DNA of 64,000 bases from UBA5072 sp041737175. Its GTDB lineage: Bacteria > Bacteroidota > Bacteroidia > Bacteroidales > UBA10428. Position numbers and translations under genes: made by a program. Each line of letters begins with the position of its first letter. The stretch's first letter is position 1. Where the stretch lies: assembly GCA_041737175.1 (NCBI GenBank), contig JBGSSF010000008.1, positions 62,001 to 126,000 of the forward strand, read 5' to 3'. The notes beneath the pieces were generated by a model. The model made no database searches. It was not told the DNA's origin and saw only the letters and a program-made list of their open reading frames with translations. Shown here piece after piece: positions 1 to 8,381 of this stretch.

Positions 1-416
1 AAGAATATCTAAAGAATTTTTCAGAAAAGCTGAATATACAGGAGCAGGTGGATTTCCGGGGATTCATCGAGCATGAAAAATTACCGCGGATACTGTCAGA
101 TCACGATCTTTTCATCCTGCCCAGCTTTCCGGAAACATTCGGACGTGTTTATTTTGAAGCAATGGCGGCAGGTTTGCCGGTGATTTGCGCAAAAAATTCC
201 GGCATTTTCGGGTATTTTCCCGAAATAGTGGATGAATACGCAGTCAATCCGGAAGTTACAGATGAAATTGCTTCAAAAATAGAATTTTTCATTCTCAACA
301 GGAAAGTATGTGCAGAAAATGGAAAGAAACTGCAATCACTTGTTTCGGCATACACCTGGGAGAATATATCGGACCGGTTGAGGAGCTTTTATCAGGAGGC
401 CAGGAATTCTGTTTAA
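1..416 (+). CDS. Glycosyltransferase family 1/4, C-terminal part (gene starts before the window)
   Basis: The frame is open from the first bases of the window to a stop at 414-416, so only the last ~138 residues are present. The visible part is the C-terminal half of a GT-B fold retaining glycosyltransferase: a 'FRGFIEHEKLPRIL' segment, then 'FILPSFPETFGRVYFEAMAAGLPVI', which contains the classic E-x7-E donor-sugar motif (ETFGRVYFE). Such enzymes transfer a sugar from a nucleotide sugar to a growing glycan on the cytoplasmic face. It is convergent, with a 4-bp overlap, with the family 2 glycosyltransferase on the minus strand, and with the following WcaJ/Wza/Wzc-like genes fits an exopolysaccharide locus. 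The acceptor and sugar cannot be told. Confidence 0.85.
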   Translation, partial: EYLKNFSEKLNIQEQVDFRGFIEHEKLPRILSDHDLFILPSFPETFGRVYFEAMAAGLPVICAKNSGIFGYFPEIVDEYAVNPEVTDEIASKIEFFILNRKVCAENGKKLQSLVSAYTWENISDRLRSFYQEARNSV

Positions 417-1447
417 TTTACATGTAACCCTTCATGAATATTTCGCCAGGCAGCATTTTTTATGGAATGCACATAATTCCCGTAACTGCGATATAACTGC
501 AATTTCTGTTTCAGGTTTTCCACACTATAAATGAATTCAAATTCAGGTTGAATTAAATTCCTTTTAAACAGTTTGTTTTTAAGATGAGGGGGTAAAACCA
601 GCAGAATATTATAACATGAATACAATAAAGTCAAAAAGTAATTCTGAACCTTTACTCTTTCAAATCCTTTACTGTTATTCAACACAGAATCATAAATATC
701 AGTGATTGCCGTAGCCTTCCCGAATGATCCTGCAAGTTTTATGAAATAGGGTACTAGCATCCTGCCGGCGGGCATATAATGCTTGAATGTAAGTTTTGAG
801 TCATAGTATAGATCATAGCCTGCCAGCCTTATGGCATAACACATTTCAGCATCTCCCCCTGAAGTAATACTGGTTCCTGTGCGATCCGAAAGACAAAAAG
901 TAAAACCCTTTTCAACAATACTGTTCCATACATCTTTACGCAGGGTTAATCCGGCGCCATAAAGAAAGCTTGATCTATCCTGCATTATCCCGTCACTCTT
1001 TGCCTGTGGCCCCACAGCGAATGCCTGCTGGAATTCATGAAACCATTTGGGTTCATCACCCTCAAAAACTGCTTCTCCCTGCCCGCCGAGTAATGCCACT
1101 CCGGGATTACTTTTCATAATATCGAAAATCCTTTCAATATAAATGGGATTCATCCAATTGTCATCATCAATGAAACATACGAAATTGTAATGACTTTCGC
1201 GGATCCCTGCTCCCCTTGCATTGCTTAAACCTTTTTTCGGCTCCGGGACGATGTACAATGGGACAGTGCTTGAATTCCAAGACTTAAGCGCCACCTCAAC
1301 CGTATTGTCCATTGAAGCATTGTCTACCAGAATTATTTCCCAATTAACTGTTTTTTCAAACTTTTGCTTTGCCAAATAGTCCAACACGGAGGCAATCCGT
1401 TTGGAACCATTGTAAGTGCAAATTACAACGGAAACTCCTTCAATCAT
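413..1447 (-). CDS. Glycosyltransferase family 2
   Basis: A 344-residue GT-A fold inverting glycosyltransferase. The N-terminus reads 'GVSVVICTYNGSKRI', the nucleotide-binding opening of GT2, followed by 'ILVDNASMDNT' and the metal-binding cluster 'FIDDDNW' near residue 94. Further on 'GGQGEAVFEG' and 'GGDAEMCYAIRLAGY' (around 197-211) match the acceptor and catalytic-base region of GT2 enzymes. There is no clear membrane segment, so it is probably cytosolic or peripheral. It is transcribed away from the export genes and shares a divergent intergenic region with the initiating transferase at 1690. The sugar specificity is not predictable. Confidence 0.88.
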   Translation of the reverse strand: MIEGVSVVICTYNGSKRIASVLDYLAKQKFEKTVNWEIILVDNASMDNTVEVALKSWNSSTVPLYIVPEPKKGLSNARGAGIRESHYNFVCFIDDDNWMNPIYIERIFDIMKSNPGVALLGGQGEAVFEGDEPKWFHEFQQAFAVGPQAKSDGIMQDRSSFLYGAGLTLRKDVWNSIVEKGFTFCLSDRTGTSITSGGDAEMCYAIRLAGYDLYYDSKLTFKHYMPAGRMLVPYFIKLAGSFGKATAITDIYDSVLNNSKGFERVKVQNYFLTLLYSCYNILLVLPPHLKNKLFKRNLIQPEFEFIYSVENLKQKLQLYRSYGNYVHSIKNAAWRNIHEGLHVN

Positions 1448-1492
1448 AATTAATTAAAGAATAAATCAGCGAATCTTCTTCGAATAAGGGTT

Positions 1493-1500
1493 CAAATTTA
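1493..1500 (-). promoter_or_regulatory. Candidate -7 element for the GT2 gene
   Basis: Read on the minus strand this is TAAATTTG, a full match to the Bacteroidetes -7 consensus TAnnTTTG, about 46 bp upstream of the ATG at 1447. I see no convincing -33 TTTG at the usual distance, so this is a motif match only. Confidence 0.4.
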
Positions 1501-1689
1501 ATGAATTGACCGGTAAATCCATTAGAATTCAAAACGAATTAGACAATTTCCGTACATTTCATGCTTTTCTCCATACATCCCCGAAAATTGACACTTGGTC
1601 AAATAATCCGAAAATAGTGGCCTTGAAAGTAGTTTATGAATTCTTAAGCTACTAATTTCGGTTCATAATTCAAGACAAAATATTATAGA

Positions 1690-3102
1690 ATGACAAAAGT
1701 TATCAGACATAAAAAGGATAGAAATTCAATTTTTGCGATGATTGATATTTTAATTACCATTTTTTCATATTTCCTGGCGTATTTTCTCATTAACCTTGTA
1801 AGTATCGATTATTTTAATTTCACCCGGGAATATGTAATACTTCTGATACTGATTATTCCTACCTGGGCTATATTGCTTCATACCTTCAATCTTACGAATA
1901 TTCCCCAGGCCCGTTCTCATTTTTCGATTTTTGTAAGTTTCCTGAATTTCAGTTTCATTGGATTCGCCCTTTTGTTTTTGTATAAGCATATTTTCAACCT
2001 CGAGTTTTTGAGCCATTATCTTATCGTATCCTTTGCAGTAATCAATCTTATCTGTCTGTATAGTTTCAGGATGCTTACCTACCGTGTTTTTAAATATTAC
2101 AGAACAAATGGCCATAATATAAGCAATATCATCATTTTTGCCGATGATACATCATTGAAATTTATCGAATCCATTATCGAGCATCGTGAATGGGGTTACA
2201 GGATACTGATGATGATCACGGATTCACAGCTGATAAAAAAGCATTTTGGAGATACCATACGGATTTATTCTGATAGAATTAACATTAAAACCATCCTTGA
2301 TGTTGACATCATTGATGAAGTCATATATTGTAAAGATAACATCGAGAAGGACAGGTTAAGGAGTCTTGTAGAAACCTGCGAGGAGATAGGTGTTACATTC
2401 AGGGTCAAAAGTGACCTGTTGGGTGTTTCAGGTGCCAAAGGAGAAGTTACCCACCTGGAAAACATTCCTTTCCTTACATTCAAAAATACACCCAATAATT
2501 CGTTCGCCCTTGCCTGGAAGGCATTCAGTGAGTTCTGGATTTCTCTGGGGATCCTGCTCGTAGTTAGTCCATTCATGCTGGTCATAGCCATATTGATCAA
2601 ACTGACCTCCCGTGGTCCGGTGATTTTCAAACAGGAACGGGTTGGTCTGCGCGGCCGGAAGTTCTACATATACAAATTCAGGACCATGGTACAAAATGCT
2701 GAAGAACTCAAGACTCAGCTTGAAGCCCTCAACGAAAGCGATGGCCCTACTTTTAAAATTAAGAAAGATCCACGGATCACATTTATCGGACGTATTTTAA
2801 GAAAAACCGGCATGGACGAACTTCCTCAGCTTTTCAATGTGCTGAAAGGCGAAATGTCCCTCATAGGTCCCCGCCCTCCCCTTGCCTCTGAAGTTGATAA
2901 ATATGAACGCTGGCATCTGCGAAGACTATCGGTTAAGCCCGGCATAACCTGCACCTGGCAGATCATCCCCAACCGCAACGAAGTGGTATTTGAAAATTGG
3001 ATGAAGCTGGATATTCAGTACATTGATAACTGGTCTATCAAAAAAGACCTCCAGCTTTTCGTTAAAACGATAAAAACAGTTCTCTACGGAACCGGTTATT
3101 GA
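1690..3102 (+). CDS. Undecaprenyl-phosphate sugar phosphotransferase (WcaJ/ExoY-type)
   Basis: 470 residues in the polyprenyl glycosylphosphotransferase layout: four hydrophobic helices in roughly the first 135 residues, a CoA-binding/Rossmann-like middle (about 145-260), a fifth hydrophobic helix near 275-300, and the cytoplasmic catalytic domain. The latter shows 'GPVIFKQERVGLRGRKFYIYKFRTM', 'DPRITFIGRILRKTGMDELPQ' and 'GEMSLIGPRPP', the bacterial sugar transferase signature with its DELPQ and PRP motifs. It puts the first sugar phosphate on undecaprenyl phosphate to start polysaccharide repeat-unit assembly at the inner membrane. It opens the plus-strand export set, 88 bp before the Wza-like gene. 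The transferred sugar is not predictable. Confidence 0.93.
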   Translation: MTKVIRHKKDRNSIFAMIDILITIFSYFLAYFLINLVSIDYFNFTREYVILLILIIPTWAILLHTFNLTNIPQARSHFSIFVSFLNFSFIGFALLFLYKHIFNLEFLSHYLIVSFAVINLICLYSFRMLTYRVFKYYRTNGHNISNIIIFADDTSLKFIESIIEHREWGYRILMMITDSQLIKKHFGDTIRIYSDRINIKTILDVDIIDEVIYCKDNIEKDRLRSLVETCEEIGVTFRVKSDLLGVSGAKGEVTHLENIPFLTFKNTPNNSFALAWKAFSEFWISLGILLVVSPFMLVIAILIKLTSRGPVIFKQERVGLRGRKFYIYKFRTMVQNAEELKTQLEALNESDGPTFKIKKDPRITFIGRILRKTGMDELPQLFNVLKGEMSLIGPRPPLASEVDKYERWHLRRLSVKPGITCTWQIIPNRNEVVFENWMKLDIQYIDNWSIKKDLQLFVKTIKTVLYGTGY

Positions 3103-3214
3103 AATTTTCGTATACCATTTATTCATGCTGAAATCTCAATCCTTCAAAGCTGAAATTTCTTTACATGCTTTTTTATTATAATTTAGCATAATGGTTAATA
3201 TTAAATTTATTGCT

Positions 3215-3997
3215 ATGAAATTACTTACCAAGAATGCATTCTCTTCCTTTTTGGTCATCAGCATCATCATGCTGGCCATGTTTTCCTGCGCTCCGATTGA
3301 AAAACTCAAATATGTAGCCGATAGTGGTCCCGGATCCATTAAAAATGATTACCAGAATGACAGATCGGAAAAAACCATCCAGCCCTATGATTATCTGTAC
3401 ATTAAAATATATAGCCTGGATGAAAAGACCAACGCCATTTTCAATGAAAGGAGTTATAACATTGAAAATGAACTGATCAGTTACGCAGTTGACGATCGAG
3501 GTGAAATTATTGTGCCTTTTATTGGCGAGATCCTCGTTAAGGATCTCACCATTAACGAAGCCAGGAAGAAAATTGAAAGTTCACTCAGTGTTTACCTGAA
3601 TAATATTTCAGTTACCGTTCGTTTTATTAGCAACAAAATAACCGTGCTGGGTGAAGTTTTTAGTCCCGGCCAGCATTCATTTTACGATGAAAAGGTGACC
3701 ATCTTCCAGGCCCTGGGATTTGCAGGCGGTTCCTCGGGTTTCGGGGATCTTTCGAATGTTACGCTGATCCGGGAAAAGGATAATGTGATCAAATACTATT
3801 ACCTTGATCTTACAAAAAAGAATATCGCTTCTTCGGAATATTATTACCTGTTGCCCAATGATATTCTGATAATCAACCCGATCAAGGCTAAATACCGCGA
3901 ATTACGAGACTATGCGCTTGGCATTACCGGCACAATATTAACCTCTATTTCAGCCATATTATCCATTATTGTAATCACCGATTCATTAAATAATTAA
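3215..3997 (+). CDS. Polysaccharide export lipoprotein (Wza/BexD-like)
   Basis: About 260 residues. I prefer the ATG at 3215 because it gives a compact signal peptide (MKLLTKNAF, then a hydrophobic stretch and 'MLAMFSCAP' as lipobox); an ATG at 3191 would add eight residues. After the lipid Cys comes a polysaccharide-export domain ('IQPYDYLYIKIYSLDE', 'AVDDRGEIIVPFIGEILVKDLTINEARKKIE') and a SLBB-like domain ('ITVLGEVFSPGQHSFYDEKVTIFQALGFAGG'). A hydrophobic C-terminal helix ('LGITGTILTSISAILSIIVI') resembles the outer-membrane helix of Wza. It should form the outer-membrane channel working with the Wzc-like kinase 14 bp downstream. Confidence 0.9.
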   Translation: MKLLTKNAFSSFLVISIIMLAMFSCAPIEKLKYVADSGPGSIKNDYQNDRSEKTIQPYDYLYIKIYSLDEKTNAIFNERSYNIENELISYAVDDRGEIIVPFIGEILVKDLTINEARKKIESSLSVYLNNISVTVRFISNKITVLGEVFSPGQHSFYDEKVTIFQALGFAGGSSGFGDLSNVTLIREKDNVIKYYYLDLTKKNIASSEYYYLLPNDILIINPIKAKYRELRDYALGITGTILTSISAILSIIVITDSLNN

Positions 3998-4011
3998 TTC
4001 GATAATCCATC

Positions 4012-6465
4012 ATGAAAGACAATCAGGACCTTTTTGCCGGTAATCTTGATTATAAAAAAATTTTTTACAGGCTACTTTCCTTCAAAAAGCTATATATAGC
4101 CCTGGTATTAATTTTGCTTGTTCTGGCCTTTCTCTTCAACCGTTTCTCCAAAGTGAGGTATGAAAATAAATCGACCATATATCTCTCCAGTTCAGAAAAC
4201 CAGAATTTGTTAAGCTCTCCGACTGGCTTTATGCAGAGTTTCGGGATGCTTGACAACCAGAAAATTATTGATAATGAACTCGAGATTCTGCAATCCTTTT
4301 CCCTGGTTAAAAGGGTTGTCAATGAAATGGATCTGAAAGTGACTTATTTTTCGACCAAGAATTCCGGCCTGGCAGATCTTTTTTACAATACTCCCTTCAC
4401 CCGAAAAGTAGAACATTACAGTGATTCACCCATAAGGGTTGTCCTGGATCCGTCAGTTCCACAAGCCACTTATCTCGATTTTAAGGTTACTTTCCTCAAT
4501 GAAAATGAATATATGCTGGAATCCAGGGGACAGGAAATACCCTTGTATAATTATATCGATGACCAGATCGTAACCTATATCCCGGAAATATACTTCAGAC
4601 AACGCTATAAATTCGGAGATGAGGTCAAAACAAAATATTTTAATTTCAGGGTAGATAAAGACAAGAACTTCAGCAAGGATTTCACACTCAATTCCAACCT
4701 CTTTTTTGTTTTCAATAACATTAACGATCTGACCCTCAATAGTCAGGCTATGCTGAAAGCTGAACCCATTTCCCAGCAATCTACAGTGATTCTAACAACT
4801 TTTAAGGGTTCCAGCCGGGAAAAGGTTACTGATTTTCTGAATACTCTTACATCCGCATACCTCGAAAGAAACCTGGATAAAAAGAACAAGAAGGCGATGA
4901 GTACGGTCGACTTCATCGACTCCCAGATCTCTGATGTTGCCGACTCGCTGAGTGATGTGGAATCAACTCTGAAGAATTTCAGGTCATCCCAGGGTGTCAT
5001 GGATTTAAGTTTCCAGGGACAGCAGGTATTTGAACAGTTGAACCGGTTTGAGGATGAAAGGGCAGCACTTCAGGTGCAGAAAAAGTATTACGAATACCTG
5101 AACAGCTATCTGAATTCAGGTGAGCTTGCTGATATTGCTCCCCCATCGTCGATGAATGTAGTGGATCCAATGCTGACCAACCTGGTAACACAATTGATGA
5201 CACTGAATTCAGAACGTGCCAGCCTGCTCAGGAATTCCACCAGCCAGCAAAACTTATACCTGGCCGATATCAATATCCGTATCGAAAATCTCAAAGGCAA
5301 CGTCAAGGAAAACGTAAAAAATACGTTGAACACCCTCAATATGGAATTGAATGAAATAAATTACCGAATATCAAGTGCGTCCGGCCAGATTGCACAGATG
5401 CCTAAAACAGAACTGCAATTGCGGGGTATTGAACGTAAATTTGATCTGAATGATGCTATTTATACCTTCCTGATGCAGAAAAGATCGGAGGCACAAATTG
5501 CCAAGGCTTCGAGCATGCCGGATTATGAAGTTATTGATACTGCAATACCCGCCATGTCAAGGCAGGTAGCCCCTAAAACCAGACTGAATTACATCTTTGC
5601 GCTTTTGCTGGGAATACTAATACCCACTGCCGCTATTCTGATGAAGGATTTCCTGAACAACAAAATAGTCGACAGCGATGAACTGGAAGGCATAACCCAA
5701 TACCCAATCATGGGGAATGTATTTCATAACTTTCACCGGTCAAGAATGGTTGTCAATGAGCATCCCAACTCATCTGTAACTGAATCTTTCAGAGCCATCC
5801 GCACCAATTTCCAGTTCTTTTCAGATGGCGGCAAGAAACAGGTCATACTGATAACATCCACCTCAAGCGGTGAGGGTAAAACGTTTAATGCGCTCAACCT
5901 GGCTTCTGTTTTTGCCCTGAACGGGCACCGGACTGCCTTGCTTGAATTTGACCTGAGGAGACCAAAAATATATCATGAGTTTACCTCCAACAATATGATC
6001 GGAATCAGTTCCTTCCTGATCGATAAAGCAAGCATTGACGATATCATTTTGCCGACATCGATCGAGAACCTCGATTTTGTTCCTGCGGGTCCCGCGGCAC
6101 CCAATCCTGCCGAATTGATCAATTCGGAGCGGACAGCAGAATTAATGGATAAGCTCAAGGAAATGTATGATTACCTGATCATTGACTCAGCTCCAGCCGG
6201 TATACTGACTGAAACCTTTGTATTGATGAAACATTCAGATTTGAACATTGTGGTAGTCCGGCTCAATAAAACCCTCAAAGAAGCACTGAGGCGCACACTC
6301 AAGTCGATCGGAAACAATAAGTTCCAGAATATCTCCATAATCGTCAATGATATTTACGCCAACCGGGAAAGTTATAAATACGGATACGACAAGAAATATT
6401 ATACTGATGATAAAAAGAATAACTTTCTGAACAGAATATTCCGCTTCAGGCGAAAAGCCTCATGA
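4012..6465 (+). CDS. Wzc-like polysaccharide co-polymerase with tyrosine autokinase domain
   Basis: 817 residues with a Wzz-type chain-length domain followed by a BY-kinase. A first membrane helix sits near residues 25-45, a long coiled-coil periplasmic part follows (for example 'STVDFIDSQISDVADSLSDVESTLKNF'), and a second helix lies near 525-545. The cytoplasmic domain shows Walker A 'TSTSSGEGKT', an A' motif 'LLEFDLRRP' and Walker B 'YLIIDSAP'. The tail has a tyrosine cluster (ESYKYGYDKKYYTDD), the usual autophosphorylation site. It controls polymer length and export with the Wza-like lipoprotein upstream. The stop overlaps the next start by 4 bp (ATGA), suggesting translational coupling. 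A matching Wzb-type phosphatase is not in view. Confidence 0.93.
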   Translation: MKDNQDLFAGNLDYKKIFYRLLSFKKLYIALVLILLVLAFLFNRFSKVRYENKSTIYLSSSENQNLLSSPTGFMQSFGMLDNQKIIDNELEILQSFSLVKRVVNEMDLKVTYFSTKNSGLADLFYNTPFTRKVEHYSDSPIRVVLDPSVPQATYLDFKVTFLNENEYMLESRGQEIPLYNYIDDQIVTYIPEIYFRQRYKFGDEVKTKYFNFRVDKDKNFSKDFTLNSNLFFVFNNINDLTLNSQAMLKAEPISQQSTVILTTFKGSSREKVTDFLNTLTSAYLERNLDKKNKKAMSTVDFIDSQISDVADSLSDVESTLKNFRSSQGVMDLSFQGQQVFEQLNRFEDERAALQVQKKYYEYLNSYLNSGELADIAPPSSMNVVDPMLTNLVTQLMTLNSERASLLRNSTSQQNLYLADINIRIENLKGNVKENVKNTLNTLNMELNEINYRISSASGQIAQMPKTELQLRGIERKFDLNDAIYTFLMQKRSEAQIAKASSMPDYEVIDTAIPAMSRQVAPKTRLNYIFALLLGILIPTAAILMKDFLNNKIVDSDELEGITQYPIMGNVFHNFHRSRMVVNEHPNSSVTESFRAIRTNFQFFSDGGKKQVILITSTSSGEGKTFNALNLASVFALNGHRTALLEFDLRRPKIYHEFTSNNMIGISSFLIDKASIDDIILPTSIENLDFVPAGPAAPNPAELINSERTAELMDKLKEMYDYLIIDSAPAGILTETFVLMKHSDLNIVVVRLNKTLKEALRRTLKSIGNNKFQNISIIVNDIYANRESYKYGYDKKYYTDDKKNNFLNRIFRFRRKAS

Positions 6466-7460
6466 CCGGAGCACCATACAAAGCAATCGCGGTAACGCTG
6501 GCAGGAATTCTTGCACTGGTATTTATCAGATTGCTTTGTTTCCCTGTATATTCTTTTCTTTCCTCCAGCATACCGCCTGATTCTGCAAATGTACTTGTAG
6601 TTGAAGGCTGGCTTCCGGATGAAGCACTTGAAAAGGCAAAAGAGGAATTCTCCGGTAAGGATTACGATCTGCTGATCACAACAGGCCTTGTAAAAAATAC
6701 AGGATACCTCATAGGATCCGGAGGCAAAGTAGCTTTTGATATCAGTGGAAATTTACCTTATGCTGCTGATGGTGTTTACACGATTACTTTTTTGTTAAGA
6801 GGCTCTCCTGTTAAAGGTGAATATCCGCATGTTACATTGTTTGCCGACAGCACAGAACTTGGAGACAGCTATGTTTCAAAAAGACAAAAGGCGCTGACGT
6901 ATGAATTCAAAAATGCCCATCCACCCATAAACATCAGTATTGTTTTTGACAATGATGTCTACAAAGCCAAGCAGGACAGGAATCTTTTCGTTTATTCGGT
7001 ATCAGTTAACAAAATGGAATTTCCTGTGAATTCCACAAAGGTTGGTTTTTATATGGAAAGCAATGGCATTTATCAGCTTAATCACCGGATGAACACCAGC
7101 AATGCAACAGAAGCCGCTGATTATTTCAAAGCGGCAGGAATACAGGACTCACTTGTTGTTCCCATTGAAACCCGCAGAAAGATAAAATCAAAAACATACA
7201 CCACTGCGCTCGACGTAAAAAGCTGGCTTGATGAAAACCGGCACAATCGGTACAAGTCCATTACAGTTTTCACACAGGGACCACATGCGCGCCGGAGTTA
7301 CATTTCGTTCCGAAAAGCTTTTGCAGGCTCGGCAGAGGTTGGCGTAATCTCATTGCCCGCCAAAGATTTTACTGCTGATACCTGGTACAGGACAAAAAAT
7401 GGGTGGGAAACAGTTCTCTATGAATCAGTTGGTGTTATATATGCATCACTGGTATTATAA
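6462..7460 (+). CDS. DUF218/YdcF-like membrane-anchored protein with an inserted carbohydrate-binding-like domain
   Basis: 332 residues. One hydrophobic helix near 8-35 anchors it. Residues ~43-76 ('ANVLVVEGWLPDEALEKAKEEF...LLITTG') and ~215-330 ('EAADYFKAAGI', 'TYTTALDVKSWLDE', 'ITVFTQGPHARRSYISFRKAF') are the two halves of a DUF218 (YdcF/SanA/ElyC) fold. Between them, about 86-185, sits a beta-rich insert ending in 'ISIVFDNDVYKAKQDRNLFVYSVSVN', which resembles the xylan-binding CBM60/CBM36-type end with its FDND and DRNL signatures. It overlaps the Wzc-like gene by 4 bp, so it probably acts on the same exopolysaccharide. Known: DUF218 proteins affect envelope or lipid-carrier steps. Inferred: the insert binds glycan. 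The reaction is unknown. Confidence 0.75.
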   Translation: MTGAPYKAIAVTLAGILALVFIRLLCFPVYSFLSSSIPPDSANVLVVEGWLPDEALEKAKEEFSGKDYDLLITTGLVKNTGYLIGSGGKVAFDISGNLPYAADGVYTITFLLRGSPVKGEYPHVTLFADSTELGDSYVSKRQKALTYEFKNAHPPINISIVFDNDVYKAKQDRNLFVYSVSVNKMEFPVNSTKVGFYMESNGIYQLNHRMNTSNATEAADYFKAAGIQDSLVVPIETRRKIKSKTYTTALDVKSWLDENRHNRYKSITVFTQGPHARRSYISFRKAFAGSAEVGVISLPAKDFTADTWYRTKNGWETVLYESVGVIYASLVL

Positions 7461-7484
7461 AAGGAACGTTGAACCCGGAGATAG

Positions 7485-8174
7485 TCAGTATCTACCGCTA
7501 ATTCCATCATACAACTGGTCTACCTTCTCGCTCTGATGAAATTCCCCGCTGTCAATATCCATCATCGTCAGTACCCCGCCCGGCCATCCTGCACCGGTGT
7601 CCATAAGGCATACCCCGCAAATATGAATGGGTTTAACCGTATTGAAATTGATGGTAGGGGTATGCCCTACGAATACTGTATCATAACCGGTCAGCCTGAC
7701 TTCCTTACCCTGGTCCCTATGATACAGGGCGCTCTGTACCAAAGTACGGTCCCACAGAAAAACCTCCTCGTCCTGCGATTCCAGGGGTTGGTCGGGTAAA
7801 ATACCTCCATGAACAAAAAGGCAATTGTCGAGCTGGTAATATAATTCAGCATCTGTCAATAATTGAATTTGGTCAGCGGTTACACCAGCGTGGAAAGAGC
7901 CAATGGTAGTATCGCCCCCCTGGACCAGCCATATATCGGGAGCAGAACCGGTCAGGAACCAGTTCAGTAACCACTGATCGTGATTACCCATCAGCAGCAC
8001 CAGGTTTTTTATGCCCAGCAATTCGTTAAATACCTTATCCACATCAGGCCAGCCGTCACACAGGTCCCCCAAACTGATCAGCAGATCGGTCTTCCTGTCA
8101 AATCCCGATCGTTCAAGGCATTGAAGTAATGCACGGTGTGCGCCGTGGATGTCACCTATGACGAAGCGTCTCAT
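7485..8174 (-). CDS. Metallophosphoesterase, serine/threonine protein phosphatase/ApaH-like
   Basis: 229 residues with the complete calcineurin-like phosphoesterase motif set: 'GDIHG' (7-11), 'GDLCDGWPD' (36-44), 'GNHD' (64-67), a later 'FVHGGI' and 'VFVGHTP'. These bind a two-metal centre that hydrolyses phosphomonoesters or diadenosine polyphosphates. The size fits the PrpA/ApaH-like bacterial group. The ATG at 8174 directly precedes 'RRFVIGDIHG', which supports this start. It lies downstream of gdhA on the same strand, but the 207-bp spacer is filled by heptamer repeats that could fold into a long hairpin, so co-transcription is doubtful. The substrate is not determinable. Confidence 0.88.
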   Translation of the reverse strand: MRRFVIGDIHGAHRALLQCLERSGFDRKTDLLISLGDLCDGWPDVDKVFNELLGIKNLVLLMGNHDQWLLNWFLTGSAPDIWLVQGGDTTIGSFHAGVTADQIQLLTDAELYYQLDNCLFVHGGILPDQPLESQDEEVFLWDRTLVQSALYHRDQGKEVRLTGYDTVFVGHTPTINFNTVKPIHICGVCLMDTGAGWPGGVLTMMDIDSGEFHQSEKVDQLYDGISGRY

Positions 8175-8182
8175 GGGGCAAA

Positions 8183-8368
8183 GGTAAGCAGTAAGCAGTA
8201 AACAGTAAACAGTAAAAAGTAAATGGTAAAAAGTATCTGGTACCGTTTACCAGCTGTTCACTGTTCACTGTTCACTGTTTACTGTTTACTGTTTACTGTT
8301 TACTGTTTACTGTTTACTGTTTACTGGCTGCTCACTGTTTACCGGCTGTTCACGGGCTGTTCACGTGT
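8183..8368. repeat. Heptamer satellite with inverted halves (GTAAACA / CTGTTTA)
   Basis: From about 8183 to 8232 the top strand reads degenerate AGTAAAC units. After a short centre near 8235-8250 the complementary unit takes over: three CTGTTCA (8254-8274) directly followed by seven perfect CTGTTTA (8275-8323), then decaying GGCTGTTCAC-like units to about 8368. The two halves are reverse complements, so the spacer between gdhA and the phosphatase could form a very long hairpin. Related arrays occur at 35875, 37000 and 50413. Confidence 0.9.
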
Positions 8369-8381
8369 TGTTCACGGGCTG

